From positions 186,001 through 250,000 of the forward strand of contig NZ_MORL01000009.1 in the NCBI RefSeq assembly GCF_001870735.1: 64,000 nt of DNA. The letters run 5' to 3'. The notes under the pieces were generated by a model that worked only from the letters and a program-made list of their open reading frames with translations, searched no databases and had not been told where the DNA came from. The translations under genes were made by a program, and so were the position numbers. Source of the DNA: Arsenicibacter rosenii. Lineage in GTDB: Bacteria; Bacteroidota; Bacteroidia; Cytophagales; Spirosomataceae. Of this stretch, positions 51,848 through 61,068 are shown piece by piece (within the stretch, counting starts at the first letter, position 1; every line of letters begins with the position of its first letter).

Positions 51848-52690
51848 TTACAATCGCTTAATACGTTCCGTAACAACCCGATCTCCACCTGATCCAGGGT
51901 ATTTGTAATTCAGAATGAACGTCCGTGTAGTCGGGTCATAGCGATTTTCCCCGAACTGTGTGGTCGCCGTGCTCGACGCTCCTTTCGGCGTCAGGGTTAC
52001 CGTATTGTCGGCATTTACTTTCAGCCACATGGTCCAGCCACTGCCGCCCAGATCCGCAAAGTTTGTTTCGCTGGTTGTCAGATCGATCGTTTGCAGCGTT
52101 TTCTGCTCATTGATCGCCCGGGCTCCGGCTGTCGGGTGCGTAAAGGTACCCGTGGCCTGATAAGAGCCCTCGTAGTTATTCCGCAGCTTGATGAAAATGA
52201 TCTTTGTTGCGTAGTTACCGCTTACCGTCACCCCGCCTGTTGCACTTGTGATGCTGATTGGAATGGCAAACAGATCACTTGGCTTAATAGAGCCAGTACT
52301 GATCTGTACCGTTACCGGCGCCATACGTGTGCCTGCCTTCACCGTCACATTCGGCGTCGTGATCTGGTAGGTTCCCGCCGTCGGCAGCGTATAAGCCGTC
52401 CCGTTCTGGCTGTTATAGGTGTTCAGCGCGCTCTGGTTAATGCCCAGGGCTACCTGAATATCCTGCGACGGCAGATTCGGTGATGCAATATTTACATTGA
52501 ACGAATAGGATGTCGGCGTTGAAGAGGCCAGAAAACTCTGGTTATCGGCAATGCCATAGAATGCCGACGACGGAATTTCCGCGATCGCACCGGCACCCTG
52601 AAAATCCACATAATGTTCATCGTCGTTCAGGCAGCCTGTCAGATTAAAAGCCGTCCCAACCGCAATGAGTATAGCAAGAAGTTTTTTCAT
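51848..52690 (-). CDS. DUF1735-type surface lipoprotein of cassette 2
   Basis: 280 residues. Lipobox LTGC (Cys20). N-terminal beta domain with IQVALGINQSALNTY, TVKAGTRMAPVTVQIS, then the same C-terminal domain as the cassette 1 copy: HPTAGARAINEQKTL, TTSETNFADLG, VNADNTVTLTPKG, FILNYKYPGSGGDRVVTERI. The two proteins are clear paralogues in their C-terminal halves and diverge in the N-terminal halves, which suggests shared architecture but different ligands. 12 bases separate it from the SusD gene. Confidence 0.85.
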   Translation of the reverse strand: MKKLLAILIAVGTAFNLTGCLNDDEHYVDFQGAGAIAEIPSSAFYGIADNQSFLASSTPTSYSFNVNIASPNLPSQDIQVALGINQSALNTYNSQNGTAYTLPTAGTYQITTPNVTVKAGTRMAPVTVQISTGSIKPSDLFAIPISITSATGGVTVSGNYATKIIFIKLRNNYEGSYQATGTFTHPTAGARAINEQKTLQTIDLTTSETNFADLGGSGWTMWLKVNADNTVTLTPKGASSTATTQFGENRYDPTTRTFILNYKYPGSGGDRVVTERIKRL

Positions 52691-52702
52691 GGTTGATTTC
52701 GT

Positions 52703-54220
52703 TTATTTAATCCAGAACACCTTTGTTGTAAACTGGCTGATCTGCCCCTGCGCCTGCACGTTGGTGCCGTTATAGCTATATTCGCTCTGCGGATACAGCA
52801 ACCGCACCGGAATCTGACGCACGGTCACGCTCGGATCACGGGAGACCGGCACGGCCGGTAAGCCCAGCCGACGGTAATCACTCCACGCTTCGTATGGCGA
52901 AAACCCGTTCAGCGATGCCCACTTCTGGGTAATGATGGCTTCGATTTTATTCGGAGACGCATCCCAGCCGACGTTGGCAATGTTCTGTGAATAATACTCC
53001 TGTGCGTATTCTTCCGGCGTGCCGGTATCATCCTGCACGTCCAGATTCCGGTATGATTCGGTAATGGCTGTCTGGTACAACGTTTTCGCGCTACCGGTAA
53101 TCCAGCCCCGCTGTGCGGCTTCGGCCTGCAGGAAGAAAGCTTCGTGCGACGACAGAATCACGGCATCCTGTTCAGCGCTATGCAGCAGTCCCGGTCCGAT
53201 GCCCGATGTCTGGCTATTGACCAGCGTATTGATGTCGCCGAAATAGGTCCCCCGGTAGGCTCCGCCCGTCGAAGAGGCCGAATAGAAAAATCCCAGCCGC
53301 GAATCGTTGGTCTGCGTATAGAAATCGATCCCGTATTTGTTGCCGCGGTACTGGTTATTCAACTCAACCGTTGCTCCGCTCACCGAGTAGCCGAACGCAC
53401 CGTAGAACGGGCTCTGCCGGTTGGTTGAGTTGGTATAGCCCGGGTTTACCGACGCGTTCTCGCCTTCATGCAGGAAGCCGATATTCGACGCCTTAATTTT
53501 GGCCAGTTCCGTCTGGATATAGGCCTGCCGGTCTGACTTTTCCGACTGACGAAGCAGCATCCGTAGTTTAAGCGTGTTGGTAAACCGCGACCACTTGCCC
53601 ATATCGCCCTGAAACATGATGTCATTGGCACCAATATTCAGGGATTCCTCACCGGCGTTTACCCGCGCATTCCCCTGATTAATCAGAATCAGCGCCGAAT
53701 CCAGCTGAACCATCAGGTTATCGTAAATAGCCTGTCCGTTTTCGTAAGCCGGCTGCAGGTTGGTAGCCCCTTTCAGTGCACCGGTGTAGGGCACATTACC
53801 GTACGTATCCACCAGAATCTGGAAGTGCAGGGCTTTCATTACCTTCGCAATTGCCTGCAGATACGGCTGACTAGCGGCGGCTCCCTGCTTTTCCACAAAA
53901 TCATAATCTTTCAGCCGCGTATAGGCATCCGTCCAGATGTCGTTAAAATACGTCGTCGTAAACTGATAGTTTTTGTCCGACTGGCTGATTGAATAGTTAC
54001 CGCTCCAGTTCCAGTAACCCATCCATAAATTAAGGAAGGGGAAGTTGGTAGCGAAATAGGTACCCGTTGCATTCAGGGCCGTTGGCAGTACCAGTTCCGG
54101 TGGTGCCGACGTCGCCTGATTCGGGTTATTGTTAATATCGAAGTAGTCGTCTTTACAGCCGGACACTGTCCCCAGCACCACGACCAACGCTCCGATGGCA
54201 AATTTCTTTATATTGTTCAT
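52703..54220 (-). CDS. SusD/RagB-like nutrient-binding lipoprotein of cassette 2
   Basis: 505 residues. Lipobox VSGC (Cys22), then KDDYFDINNNPNQATSAPPELVLPTALNATGTY, the same SusD-like_2 opening as the cassette 1 protein. The fold is seen in KVMKALHFQILVDTYGNVPYTGALKG, WSRFTNTLKLRMLLRQ, SSHEAFFLQAEAAQRGWITG and ITQKWASLNGFSPYEAWSDYRRLGLP. Paralogous to the protein at 46903. Starts 14 bases after SusC; surface subunit of the same transporter. Confidence 0.93.
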   Translation of the reverse strand: MNNIKKFAIGALVVVLGTVSGCKDDYFDINNNPNQATSAPPELVLPTALNATGTYFATNFPFLNLWMGYWNWSGNYSISQSDKNYQFTTTYFNDIWTDAYTRLKDYDFVEKQGAAASQPYLQAIAKVMKALHFQILVDTYGNVPYTGALKGATNLQPAYENGQAIYDNLMVQLDSALILINQGNARVNAGEESLNIGANDIMFQGDMGKWSRFTNTLKLRMLLRQSEKSDRQAYIQTELAKIKASNIGFLHEGENASVNPGYTNSTNRQSPFYGAFGYSVSGATVELNNQYRGNKYGIDFYTQTNDSRLGFFYSASSTGGAYRGTYFGDINTLVNSQTSGIGPGLLHSAEQDAVILSSHEAFFLQAEAAQRGWITGSAKTLYQTAITESYRNLDVQDDTGTPEEYAQEYYSQNIANVGWDASPNKIEAIITQKWASLNGFSPYEAWSDYRRLGLPAVPVSRDPSVTVRQIPVRLLYPQSEYSYNGTNVQAQGQISQFTTKVFWIK

Positions 54221-54234
54221 GATGAGTTTTGCTT

Positions 54235-57200
54235 TTAAAAACCTACACTAACCCGGAAGCCGTAGAAACGCGTTGTCGGCGTCTGGTACTCGTTCGTAAT
54301 CCCGATTGCGTTACTGTTATCCACTGAGAATTCAGGATCGGAGAACACGTTGGTTTTCGGGCGGAACAGCAGCAGATTACGCCCGTTGATGGCTACGTTC
54401 AGCGTTTTCACGAACTTCACTTTCTCCAGGAAGGCTGCCGGCACATCGTAGCTGATGGCCATTTCGCGTAAACGCCAGTAGTCAGCGCTGGTTACGTAGC
54501 TCGTGCCGGCCTGGTGGTAGGCAGAGTTAGTCCAGAAGAACAGGTTACCGTCGCGGGTGGTCAGGTTCGTGTTCGGTGCGAATGTACCATCGGTATTCTG
54601 CACGACTGAATTCGGGAACACGAAGTTTTCGCGGCCGTTGTAGGTTGACCGGATACCGGCACCGGTAAATTCAAGGGCGCTACCCACCGAGTTGTAAATC
54701 ACAGCACCACCGCGGTACTCCCACAACATGTTCAGGCTGAAGTTGCCATACTTAAACGTATTCGAAATCCCCAGGCGGTGTTTTGGCTGCGTCGAACCGG
54801 CGTAAGCCAGATTCGGATCCAGGATGGTTTCGCCGTTGCTACCCACCACCGGACGCCCGACATACTGCCCGGAGGCATCGTAGTACGGGCTGTTCGGGTC
54901 GTTGTTGGCACGGGCAATGTCGCTCACATAAATGGCAGGATACGACTTACCAACGGCAGCATACACATCCGAACCGGTTCCGCTGTTGTACGGAATGTTC
55001 AGACGGTCCAGATCGCCGTACAGCGACAGTACCTTGTTGGTCAGGTAGGTATAGTTGCCACTGGCTTCCCACGTAAACTTACCGGCCCGGATAATCGGAC
55101 GGATTTTCAGATCGACCTCGATGCCCTGGTTTTCCATTTCACCGGTGTTGATCAGGGCCGATGTATAACCCGTTGCCCGCGAAATCTGGATCGGTACGGT
55201 CTGGTTGGTCGTATTCATTTTGTAATACGCAACTTCCAGATTGAAACGGTTCAGGAAACCCAGTTCTACGCCAATCTCGCGGTTGGTCGTAAATTCCGGC
55301 TTCAGGTTCGGGTCATACTGCGTGTTACCCAGCTGATACCCCGACTGGCTGCCATAGGGGAACGAGGTGCCGTTGGTATAGGCGTTGGTTCCGGCAATGA
55401 ATACGTTCTGTAACTGGTAAGGCCCGACGGTAATGTTACCCACTTTCGAAATACCGCCGCGAAGTTTCAGATAGTTCAGCCATGTAGTGCCCTTCAGTGC
55501 CGGAATGGCATCTGACAAAATCACTGACGCATCTACGCTCGGATAAAAGAATGACCGGTTGGCGCTCGACAGCAACGACGTCCAGTCGTTCCGGCCGGTT
55601 GCGTGAATAAACGCAAAGTTGCGGAAGCCCACGGTGATATCGCCGAAGACACCCATCAGGCGGCTGCGCTGCATATATTCCGATACTTCCGGCTGGCCAA
55701 TCACGTTGGAGATGTTATACAGGCCCGGAATCTGCAAAGCAGCGCCGTAATCAGACTGTGTACGGTAGAAGTCCTGCTGGATATGATGGCCCAGAATCAG
55801 GTTCGTCGTAAACTCACCGAACTTAGGACTGAACGACACAAGGAGGTCACCGGTAAAGCGGGTTGTCAGCGACATGGCATCCTGCACCCGGGCATTTACC
55901 CGTTGCAGCGATGAAGCGATGTTACCCGCACCCCAGGGGTCACCCAGTGCATAGTCGGAGAACGTAACAGCCGCACGGTTGTATTTGTATGAGCTGAAAC
56001 GCGCCTGGCCACCCACACGATACAGGACATTCATCCATTCAACCGGTTTGTAAGCCACATCCGCAAAGCCCTGCAACGCATAGTTATTGGTTTTCTGGCG
56101 CGAGTTTTCGCCCGTTACCTGCCACCATGGGTTCGGATAATAAGCATTGTAATAGCCGTTGACATTGCCATACGGAGAGTTGATATCCGTCAGCCGGGGA
56201 TCACGGATCGGTACGTGCGCCGGGGTGTTCAGTACGTTCCAGTATACCGGGCGATCCTGTCCGAAGTCGCCGCCGGCCACGTTTGTATTCTGATAGGTGA
56301 AGTTAACGGCTGCATTTGAGGTAAACTTATCCACCACGCGGCCGCCTTTTACGCCAATTACCGTACGCTGGTAACGATCGTTCGGAATAATACCGCTCTG
56401 ATCGAGCCGCTGCAGGTTGAGGCCAAAGTAATTGCTGTTATCACCAACGCGGAAGTTAATGTCGTGCTGCGACAATACGCCCGTGTTAAAGAAATCCCGG
56501 CGCGGGTCTTTTTTGGTGGCGCTATATGGCACCATCAATGTATCCAGACCAGATACACTACCGTCAGGATTCCGGATCTCAACGCCATAGCCCAGAGGGA
56601 CCATGCTGCCGTTGTAGGCCGGGCCAAACTGCTGGTTTTCGTACGGTACATACAGGCGGCGGCCATCACGGTCCAGAAAGGGATTCCCCTCGCCCCCGTT
56701 TGAGCCGAACGAGCGCTGCAGCCCGGGCATGTAGGCAACGCTTTCAAACTGAGTTGAGTTTGAATACGAAATCTGCGGGCGGGTAGCGGCGCCACCGCGC
56801 TTAGTAGTAATCACCAGTACACCGTTCGACGCATCTGAACCATAAAGTGCTGCGGCACTCGGGCCTTTCAGCACCGTCATGTTCTCAACGTCATTCGGGT
56901 TGATGGTGCTCAGGAAACTGTTGTCCGTAATGATCCCGTCCACGACCAGCAAGGCCTGGTTATTTCCCAGAAACGAGCGGTTACCGCGCAGCGTCAGACG
57001 GACGTTACTACCAACCCCGCTGTTGACGTTGTTGATCTGCAGACCCGATACTTTACCGGCCAGACCCGTTGCTACGTTAATCGGTGAAGCCTGCACCAGC
57101 TGCTGGTTATTCACCTTTGCTACTGAGCCCCCGATTTCCCGTTCATTGCGCTGGATACCAAAAGCGGTAACCACGACTTCATTCAGTGTCGCGGCATCCG

Positions 57201-57489
57201 ACTCAAGCACTACATTGATTGTACTCCGGTTTCCTACCACAACATCCTGCGATTTGTAGCCGACGAACGAATAGGTCAGCGTAGAGTTGCCCGGTACAAC
57301 AACACGATAGGCACCGTTTCCGTCGGAGGTTATCCCCCGCGTTGTGCCCTTAATTACAATGTTCACACCCGGTAATGGGGAACCATCATCCGAAGCGGTA
57401 ACCCGGCCACTCACTGTTACGTCCTGCGCCAGCAACGGAACACAGAAAAACAGCGTCAAGAGCCAGCCACCAAATAGAACTTTTCTCAT
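54235..57489 (-). CDS. SusC/RagA-family TonB-linked outer-membrane receptor of cassette 2
   Basis: 1084 residues from ATG 57489 (a TTG at 57498 adds 3). Signal peptide MRKVLFGGWLLTLFFCVPLLAQ, carboxypeptidase-regulatory-like domain (VTVSGRVTASDDGSPLPGVNIVIKGT), plug with LAGKVSGLQINNVNSGVG and LKGPSAAALYGSDASNGVLVITTKRG, and a barrel ending FYGFRVSVGF. Paralogous to the SusC at 48395. A TAGATTTG -7 element lies 47-54 bases upstream of the start. Substrate unknown; the adjacent GH130 gene may or may not be connected. Confidence 0.94.
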   Translation of the reverse strand: MRKVLFGGWLLTLFFCVPLLAQDVTVSGRVTASDDGSPLPGVNIVIKGTTRGITSDGNGAYRVVVPGNSTLTYSFVGYKSQDVVVGNRSTINVVLESDAATLNEVVVTAFGIQRNEREIGGSVAKVNNQQLVQASPINVATGLAGKVSGLQINNVNSGVGSNVRLTLRGNRSFLGNNQALLVVDGIITDNSFLSTINPNDVENMTVLKGPSAAALYGSDASNGVLVITTKRGGAATRPQISYSNSTQFESVAYMPGLQRSFGSNGGEGNPFLDRDGRRLYVPYENQQFGPAYNGSMVPLGYGVEIRNPDGSVSGLDTLMVPYSATKKDPRRDFFNTGVLSQHDINFRVGDNSNYFGLNLQRLDQSGIIPNDRYQRTVIGVKGGRVVDKFTSNAAVNFTYQNTNVAGGDFGQDRPVYWNVLNTPAHVPIRDPRLTDINSPYGNVNGYYNAYYPNPWWQVTGENSRQKTNNYALQGFADVAYKPVEWMNVLYRVGGQARFSSYKYNRAAVTFSDYALGDPWGAGNIASSLQRVNARVQDAMSLTTRFTGDLLVSFSPKFGEFTTNLILGHHIQQDFYRTQSDYGAALQIPGLYNISNVIGQPEVSEYMQRSRLMGVFGDITVGFRNFAFIHATGRNDWTSLLSSANRSFFYPSVDASVILSDAIPALKGTTWLNYLKLRGGISKVGNITVGPYQLQNVFIAGTNAYTNGTSFPYGSQSGYQLGNTQYDPNLKPEFTTNREIGVELGFLNRFNLEVAYYKMNTTNQTVPIQISRATGYTSALINTGEMENQGIEVDLKIRPIIRAGKFTWEASGNYTYLTNKVLSLYGDLDRLNIPYNSGTGSDVYAAVGKSYPAIYVSDIARANNDPNSPYYDASGQYVGRPVVGSNGETILDPNLAYAGSTQPKHRLGISNTFKYGNFSLNMLWEYRGGAVIYNSVGSALEFTGAGIRSTYNGRENFVFPNSVVQNTDGTFAPNTNLTTRDGNLFFWTNSAYHQAGTSYVTSADYWRLREMAISYDVPAAFLEKVKFVKTLNVAINGRNLLLFRPKTNVFSDPEFSVDNSNAIGITNEYQTPTTRFYGFRVSVGF

Positions 57490-57535
57490 AAACGACAATT
57501 GGTTAGCTAATTACTATTATTTGAAAAAGTGTCTA

Positions 57536-57543
57536 CAAATCTA
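57536..57543 (-). promoter_or_regulatory. Candidate -7 element (TAGATTTG) for cassette 2
   Basis: On the minus strand TAGATTTG matches TAnnTTTG, 47 bases before the SusC ATG. Confidence 0.5.
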
Positions 57544-57887
57544 ACTCAGACATTTTATTATTCGCAACTTTTTCCCGTCCACAGAATAATTTTTTGCTAT
57601 TTATTAAATTAAAACCCCGTTAAAATCAAAAAACAGTAATTTAGCCGAACCGAAGGCAAAGAAATAAAACAATCCAATTATTTAACTTTTCCTAGTTAGC
57701 TGATAATATAAAATAAACATTTGCACGGTTCATTTGTTAACACCAACTGTTTAAGACGTTAACTGATTATAACACAACATTTTGTATACTAATTATTGAC
57801 ATAAATATACTTATCGGATATAAGGCTGTATTTTGGACTTTATCGTTATTTTTACCCGTCCTATCTTGAGCCTAACCGCCGACTACA
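57544..57887. other. AT-rich intergenic region between SusC cassette 2 and the dicarboxylate carrier
   Basis: About 340 bases without a gene. It is strongly AT-rich and carries promoters for both divergent genes. Near its right end TTGACA (57796-57801) and TATAAG (57819-57824) are spaced by exactly 17 bases, like a classical sigma-70 promoter, although this phylum normally uses TTTG/TAnnTTTG. No inverted repeat or RNA motif seen. Confidence 0.5.
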
Positions 57888-59207
57888 TTGAAAAAACTAT
57901 TCTCAAACCTTACATTCTGGGTATTAACCAGCATTACACTGGGTATCTTACTGGGTCATTTCCGGCCCGACATAGCCCTTCAGCCAATTCTGGATGGTCC
58001 GGTTAAAACCCGGTTTATGGGGCAGGAGCTAACCATCGGAGCAACCATCAGTGAGCTACTCAGCGGCCTGTTTATCAGCGCGGTAAAGCTGTTCATCAAC
58101 CCGATTATTTTCCTGACCATCACGCTGGGCATTGTTAGCATGGGCGATCTGAAAAAGGTCGGGAAGGTAGGCGCCAAGGCGTTACTCTATTTCGAGGTAG
58201 TGACAACGGTCGCACTTATCATCGGCATTGTGGTGGCCAACGTCATCCGGCCGGGCGACGGCGTCATGACCGAACAGCTCAAGGGAGGCGATATTTCAAA
58301 GTATACTAAAGGAGCGACCGAATTCAGCTGGCTGAAGTTTTTTCTCGACAATGTCACGCTGCAGGTCCTGGTGTTTGCCATCGTGCTTGGCATTATCCTG
58401 AGCCGTTACAGTGGCCGCGAACAGGTGGTTGCCCTGATGACGCGTATTTCTAAATATATTTTCTGGGGTCTGCACAAAGTCATGCTGCTGGCACCCATCG
58501 GGGCTTTTGGCGGCATGGCCTTTACCATCGGCAAATACGGCCTCGGTACCCTCCTGCCCCTGGCGAAACTGATGGGCACTGTCTATACAACTATGGCGGT
58601 TTTCATTTTCGGCGGCCTCGGCCTCATCATGCGCTCGTACAACATCAGCCTCTGGGGCTTCTTGAAATACATTCGCGAAGAATTATTGATTGTCCTGGGG
58701 ACTTCCTCTTCGGAGGCAGCGCTACCCTCGCTCATGGAGAAACTTGAACGCATGGGCTGCGCTAAATCGGTCGTCGGCCTGGTGGTACCGGCCGGTTATT
58801 CATTCAACCTCGACGGCACGACCATCTACCTGTCGATGGCCACGATTTTTCTGGCACAGGTATTCAACGTACACCTGGATATGAATCAGTTGCTGACGAT
58901 CATCGGCATTCTGATGGTCACCTCGAAAGGAGCCGCGGGGGTAACCGGCAGCGGTTTTGTGGTACTGGCCAGTACCCTGACGGCCATCAAAGTGATTCCG
59001 GTGGAAGGACTGGCCCTGTTGCTGGGCGTTGACCGGTTTATGTCTGAAGCGCGGAGTATCACCAACTTCATCGGCAATGGTGTGGCCACGGTCTGGCTGG
59101 CCAATAACGAAAAGGCCTTCGACCGCCAAAAAATGGCGTATGCATTCGGTAACGTTACCGAAAGTGAGGATATCAAAAAAGATAATCTGGATCCGTTGCC
59201 GGAGTAG
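57888..59207 (+). CDS. Dicarboxylate/amino acid:cation symporter (DctA/GltP type)
   Basis: 439 residues. It begins at TTG 57888 (KKLFSNLTFWVLTSITLGILLGHF), since no in-frame ATG precedes the first membrane helix; TTG starts are less common. The DAACS-family fold has about eight helices with SGLFISAVKLFINPIIFLTITLGIVSM, the serine-rich hairpin LGTSSSEAALPSLMEKLERMG, NLDGTTIYLSMATIFLAQ, TSKGAAGVTGSGFVVLASTL and VDRFMSEARSITNFIGNGVATVW. Members import C4-dicarboxylates or glutamate/aspartate with H+ or Na+; the TSSSEAALP variant is close to DctA. No sensor kinase is adjacent. Confidence 0.92.
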   Translation: MKKLFSNLTFWVLTSITLGILLGHFRPDIALQPILDGPVKTRFMGQELTIGATISELLSGLFISAVKLFINPIIFLTITLGIVSMGDLKKVGKVGAKALLYFEVVTTVALIIGIVVANVIRPGDGVMTEQLKGGDISKYTKGATEFSWLKFFLDNVTLQVLVFAIVLGIILSRYSGREQVVALMTRISKYIFWGLHKVMLLAPIGAFGGMAFTIGKYGLGTLLPLAKLMGTVYTTMAVFIFGGLGLIMRSYNISLWGFLKYIREELLIVLGTSSSEAALPSLMEKLERMGCAKSVVGLVVPAGYSFNLDGTTIYLSMATIFLAQVFNVHLDMNQLLTIIGILMVTSKGAAGVTGSGFVVLASTLTAIKVIPVEGLALLLGVDRFMSEARSITNFIGNGVATVWLANNEKAFDRQKMAYAFGNVTESEDIKKDNLDPLPE

Positions 59208-59217
59208 GGGTTATTGC

Positions 59218-59250
59218 AGTGGTGGCACGACTCAAAGGCGTGCCACCACT
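59218..59250 (-). repeat. REP palindrome 1, directly after the RAYT stop
   Basis: AGTGGTGGCACG (59218-59229) and CGTGCCACCACT (59239-59250) pair. It lies 3 bases after the transposase stop. Read on the minus strand it matches REP3 with one change, including the TTTG loop, so it is inverted relative to copies 2 and 3. Confidence 0.9.
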
Positions 59251-59253
59251 AAT

Positions 59254-59730
59254 TCAGCTTTTTATAAATATATCTCTCACTACCTCATCAGGAATAGCCA
59301 GATATGACTCCTTTATGAACGTATCAGGCTCCTCAGAAATCTCTATAATTGAACGACATAATTCCTTGTTACAAAGCGTCCCACCTCTAATACCGACATA
59401 ATCCATAAATGAGCTGAACTCCCATTCATGTAGTTGATTAACGAGGCCGGCGCGTAATGGATTCTGATGAATGTAACAAAAGCAGGTGAACGCATAATCA
59501 CTACCTCCCAGCAGCTTAGCTTTACTATTCTGCTGAAACAAAGATCCGGTTCTTCCTTCTTGTTTGTTAATAGCACGAGTATATGAGCTTAAAAGTAGCC
59601 GGTATGAATTCAGGAAATCATTGCATCTGAACTCATCTTCAGTCCTGATTAAAAAATGGAAATGATTAGGCATCAGACAGTATGCAAGTATACTTACATG
59701 GCCACCAAATGCCTGACGTACTTTCCTCAA
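59254..59730 (-). CDS. REP-associated tyrosine transposase (RAYT, Y1/HUH type), N-terminus apparently disrupted
   Basis: The readable ORF starts at TTG 59730 and has 158 residues: AYCLMPNHFHFLIRTEDE with the HUH pair H23-x-H25, and YIHQNPLRAGLVNQLHEW with the catalytic tyrosine Y86. In the same frame, homology continues upstream to about 59826 (YYESCRHLYNRGNNRQLIFF then DRENQLFF), including the family YNRGNN motif, but this stretch has no ATG and is closed by a TAG at 59827-59829. An in-place ATG exists only in another frame. So the gene has lost or shifted its start. It is bracketed by three REP palindromes, the expected substrate of such enzymes. The family call is strong; activity is doubtful. 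Confidence 0.85.
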   Translation of the reverse strand: MRKVRQAFGGHVSILAYCLMPNHFHFLIRTEDEFRCNDFLNSYRLLLSSYTRAINKQEGRTGSLFQQNSKAKLLGGSDYAFTCFCYIHQNPLRAGLVNQLHEWEFSSFMDYVGIRGGTLCNKELCRSIIEISEEPDTFIKESYLAIPDEVVRDIFIKS

Positions 59731-59845
59731 AAAGAATAATTGATTCTCACGATCAAAAAAGATTAGTTGCCTATTATTTCCGCGATTATAGAGATGGCGA
59801 CAAGATTCATAGTAAACACATGTTTGCTATGAGACGTAAAAAAAC

Positions 59846-59878
59846 AGTGGTGGCACGACTTTGAGTCATGCCACCACT
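59846..59878 (+). repeat. REP palindrome 2, upstream of the RAYT
   Basis: AGTGGTGGCACGACT (59846-59860), TTG loop, AGTCATGCCACCACT (59864-59878), with a single mismatch (CGTG to CATG). It lies 17 bases beyond the stop that closes the RAYT frame upstream. Confidence 0.9.
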
Positions 59879-59933
59879 AAAAAAATCCTTTCTTTTACAA
59901 AGCTGACTAAGAATCAACGCTACAACGAAAAGC

Positions 59934-59966
59934 AGTGGTGGCACGACTTTGAGTCGTGCCACCACT
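59934..59966 (+). repeat. REP palindrome 3, perfect 15-base arms
   Basis: AGTGGTGGCACGACT (59934-59948), loop TTG, AGTCGTGCCACCACT (59952-59966). Same orientation as copy 2, 55 bases away, and 6 bases before the hemE stop. The region 59831-59972 holds no gene. Confidence 0.92.
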
Positions 59967-59972
59967 AACTAA

Positions 59973-61007
59973 CTACAACTCCTTCACCGTTTCGATGAAG
60001 CAGCGGACTTTATCGGGATCTGTATCCGGATAAACGCCGTGGCCCAGGTTAGCAATGTACTGTTGCTTACCAAAGGCATCTACCATCTTCCGCACCTCGG
60101 CCCGGATCTGGTCGTAGCTGGCATATAACACACACGGGTCGAGATTGCCCTGCAATGTCTTATTCGGAACCAGCAACCGCGACTCTGCGGGATCCATGTT
60201 CCAGTCAAGGCCCACCACCGAACAATTCAGCTCACCAATGGCCTTCCGGGCAAAAAAGGCCCCTTTCGCAAAAACCGTAACCGGCACATCGGTTGCCGGA
60301 TCGACCGCAATGGCATCACAAATCTGCTTGATGTACGGCAGCGAATACGTATTGTACTGCTCCGGCGACAGAATACCGGCCCACGAGTCGAACAGCTGCA
60401 CCAGATTGGCCCCTGCCGCCACCTGCGCTTTCAGGTAACCGATGGTACTATCGGTGATTTTCTGCAACAAAGCGTGCGAAAACACCGGATCGGTGTACAG
60501 CAGCTTTTTAGCTACAGAAAACGTTTTGGAGCCTTTGCCTTCTGTCATATAACAGAAAATTGTGAACGGTGCACCGGCAAAACCAATAAGCGGAACCCGG
60601 TTGTTCAGGCCTTTTTTGGTCAGCCGGATAGCTTCCAGCACATAGCCCAGATCGGTTTCTGCATCGGCAACACGTAACTGCTTCAGATCGTCGGCAGTCC
60701 GGACGGTTTTCGGGAATACCGGCCCGCGCTGCTCTACCATTTCATAGGGTAATCCCATGGCTTCGGGCACCACGAGGATGTCAGAAAAAATAATGGCCGC
60801 ATCAACGCCCAGCAGATCAACCGGCTGAATCGTTACTTCGGCCGCCAGTTCGGGCGTGGTAGCCAGGCTGATAAAGCTGCCTGCTTTTTCGCGGACGGCC
60901 CGATATTCGGCCAGAATCCGGCCAGCCTGCCGCATCATCCAGACAGGCACCCGTTCGACCTGCTCTCCGCGTGCAGCCCGCAGCAATAAATCGTTTTGTA
61001 AGTTCAT
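59973..61007 (-). CDS. hemE: Uroporphyrinogen decarboxylase
   Basis: 344 residues, normal length. Decarboxylates the four acetate side chains of uroporphyrinogen III to coproporphyrinogen III in haem synthesis. Seen: the N-terminal signature [21 protein letters not shown] (about 20-40), the metal-free active-site Asp in [51 protein letters not shown] and [24 protein letters not shown] copy 3 sits at its 3' end. It follows purU on the same strand with a 61-base gap; they could be cotranscribed though unrelated in function. Confidence 0.96.
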   Translation of the reverse strand: MNLQNDLLLRAARGEQVERVPVWMMRQAGRILAEYRAVREKAGSFISLATTPELAAEVTIQPVDLLGVDAAIIFSDILVVPEAMGLPYEMVEQRGPVFPKTVRTADDLKQLRVADAETDLGYVLEAIRLTKKGLNNRVPLIGFAGAPFTIFCYMTEGKGSKTFSVAKKLLYTDPVFSHALLQKITDSTIGYLKAQVAAGANLVQLFDSWAGILSPEQYNTYSLPYIKQICDAIAVDPATDVPVTVFAKGAFFARKAIGELNCSVVGLDWNMDPAESRLLVPNKTLQGNLDPCVLYASYDQIRAEVRKMVDAFGKQQYIANLGHGVYPDTDPDKVRCFIETVKEL

Positions 61008-61068
61008 AGTCGTGACACCGGTACCCGCGAGGCTTCCGGTGAAGTCCGGAGCCGCTAACCGGTGATTG

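Noticed and set aside
46024-57489. A full polysaccharide utilisation locus with its own enzymes
   Set aside because: No glycoside hydrolase, sulfatase, lyase or sensor regulator lies within or beside the two cassettes; the GH130 gene is on the opposite strand beyond a strong terminator and is cytoplasmic.
59846-59966. Two equal palindromes 55 bases apart as a CRISPR or integron attC site
   Set aside because: Only two units, no further spacing series and no integrase; the RAYT gene beside them gives a better explanation.
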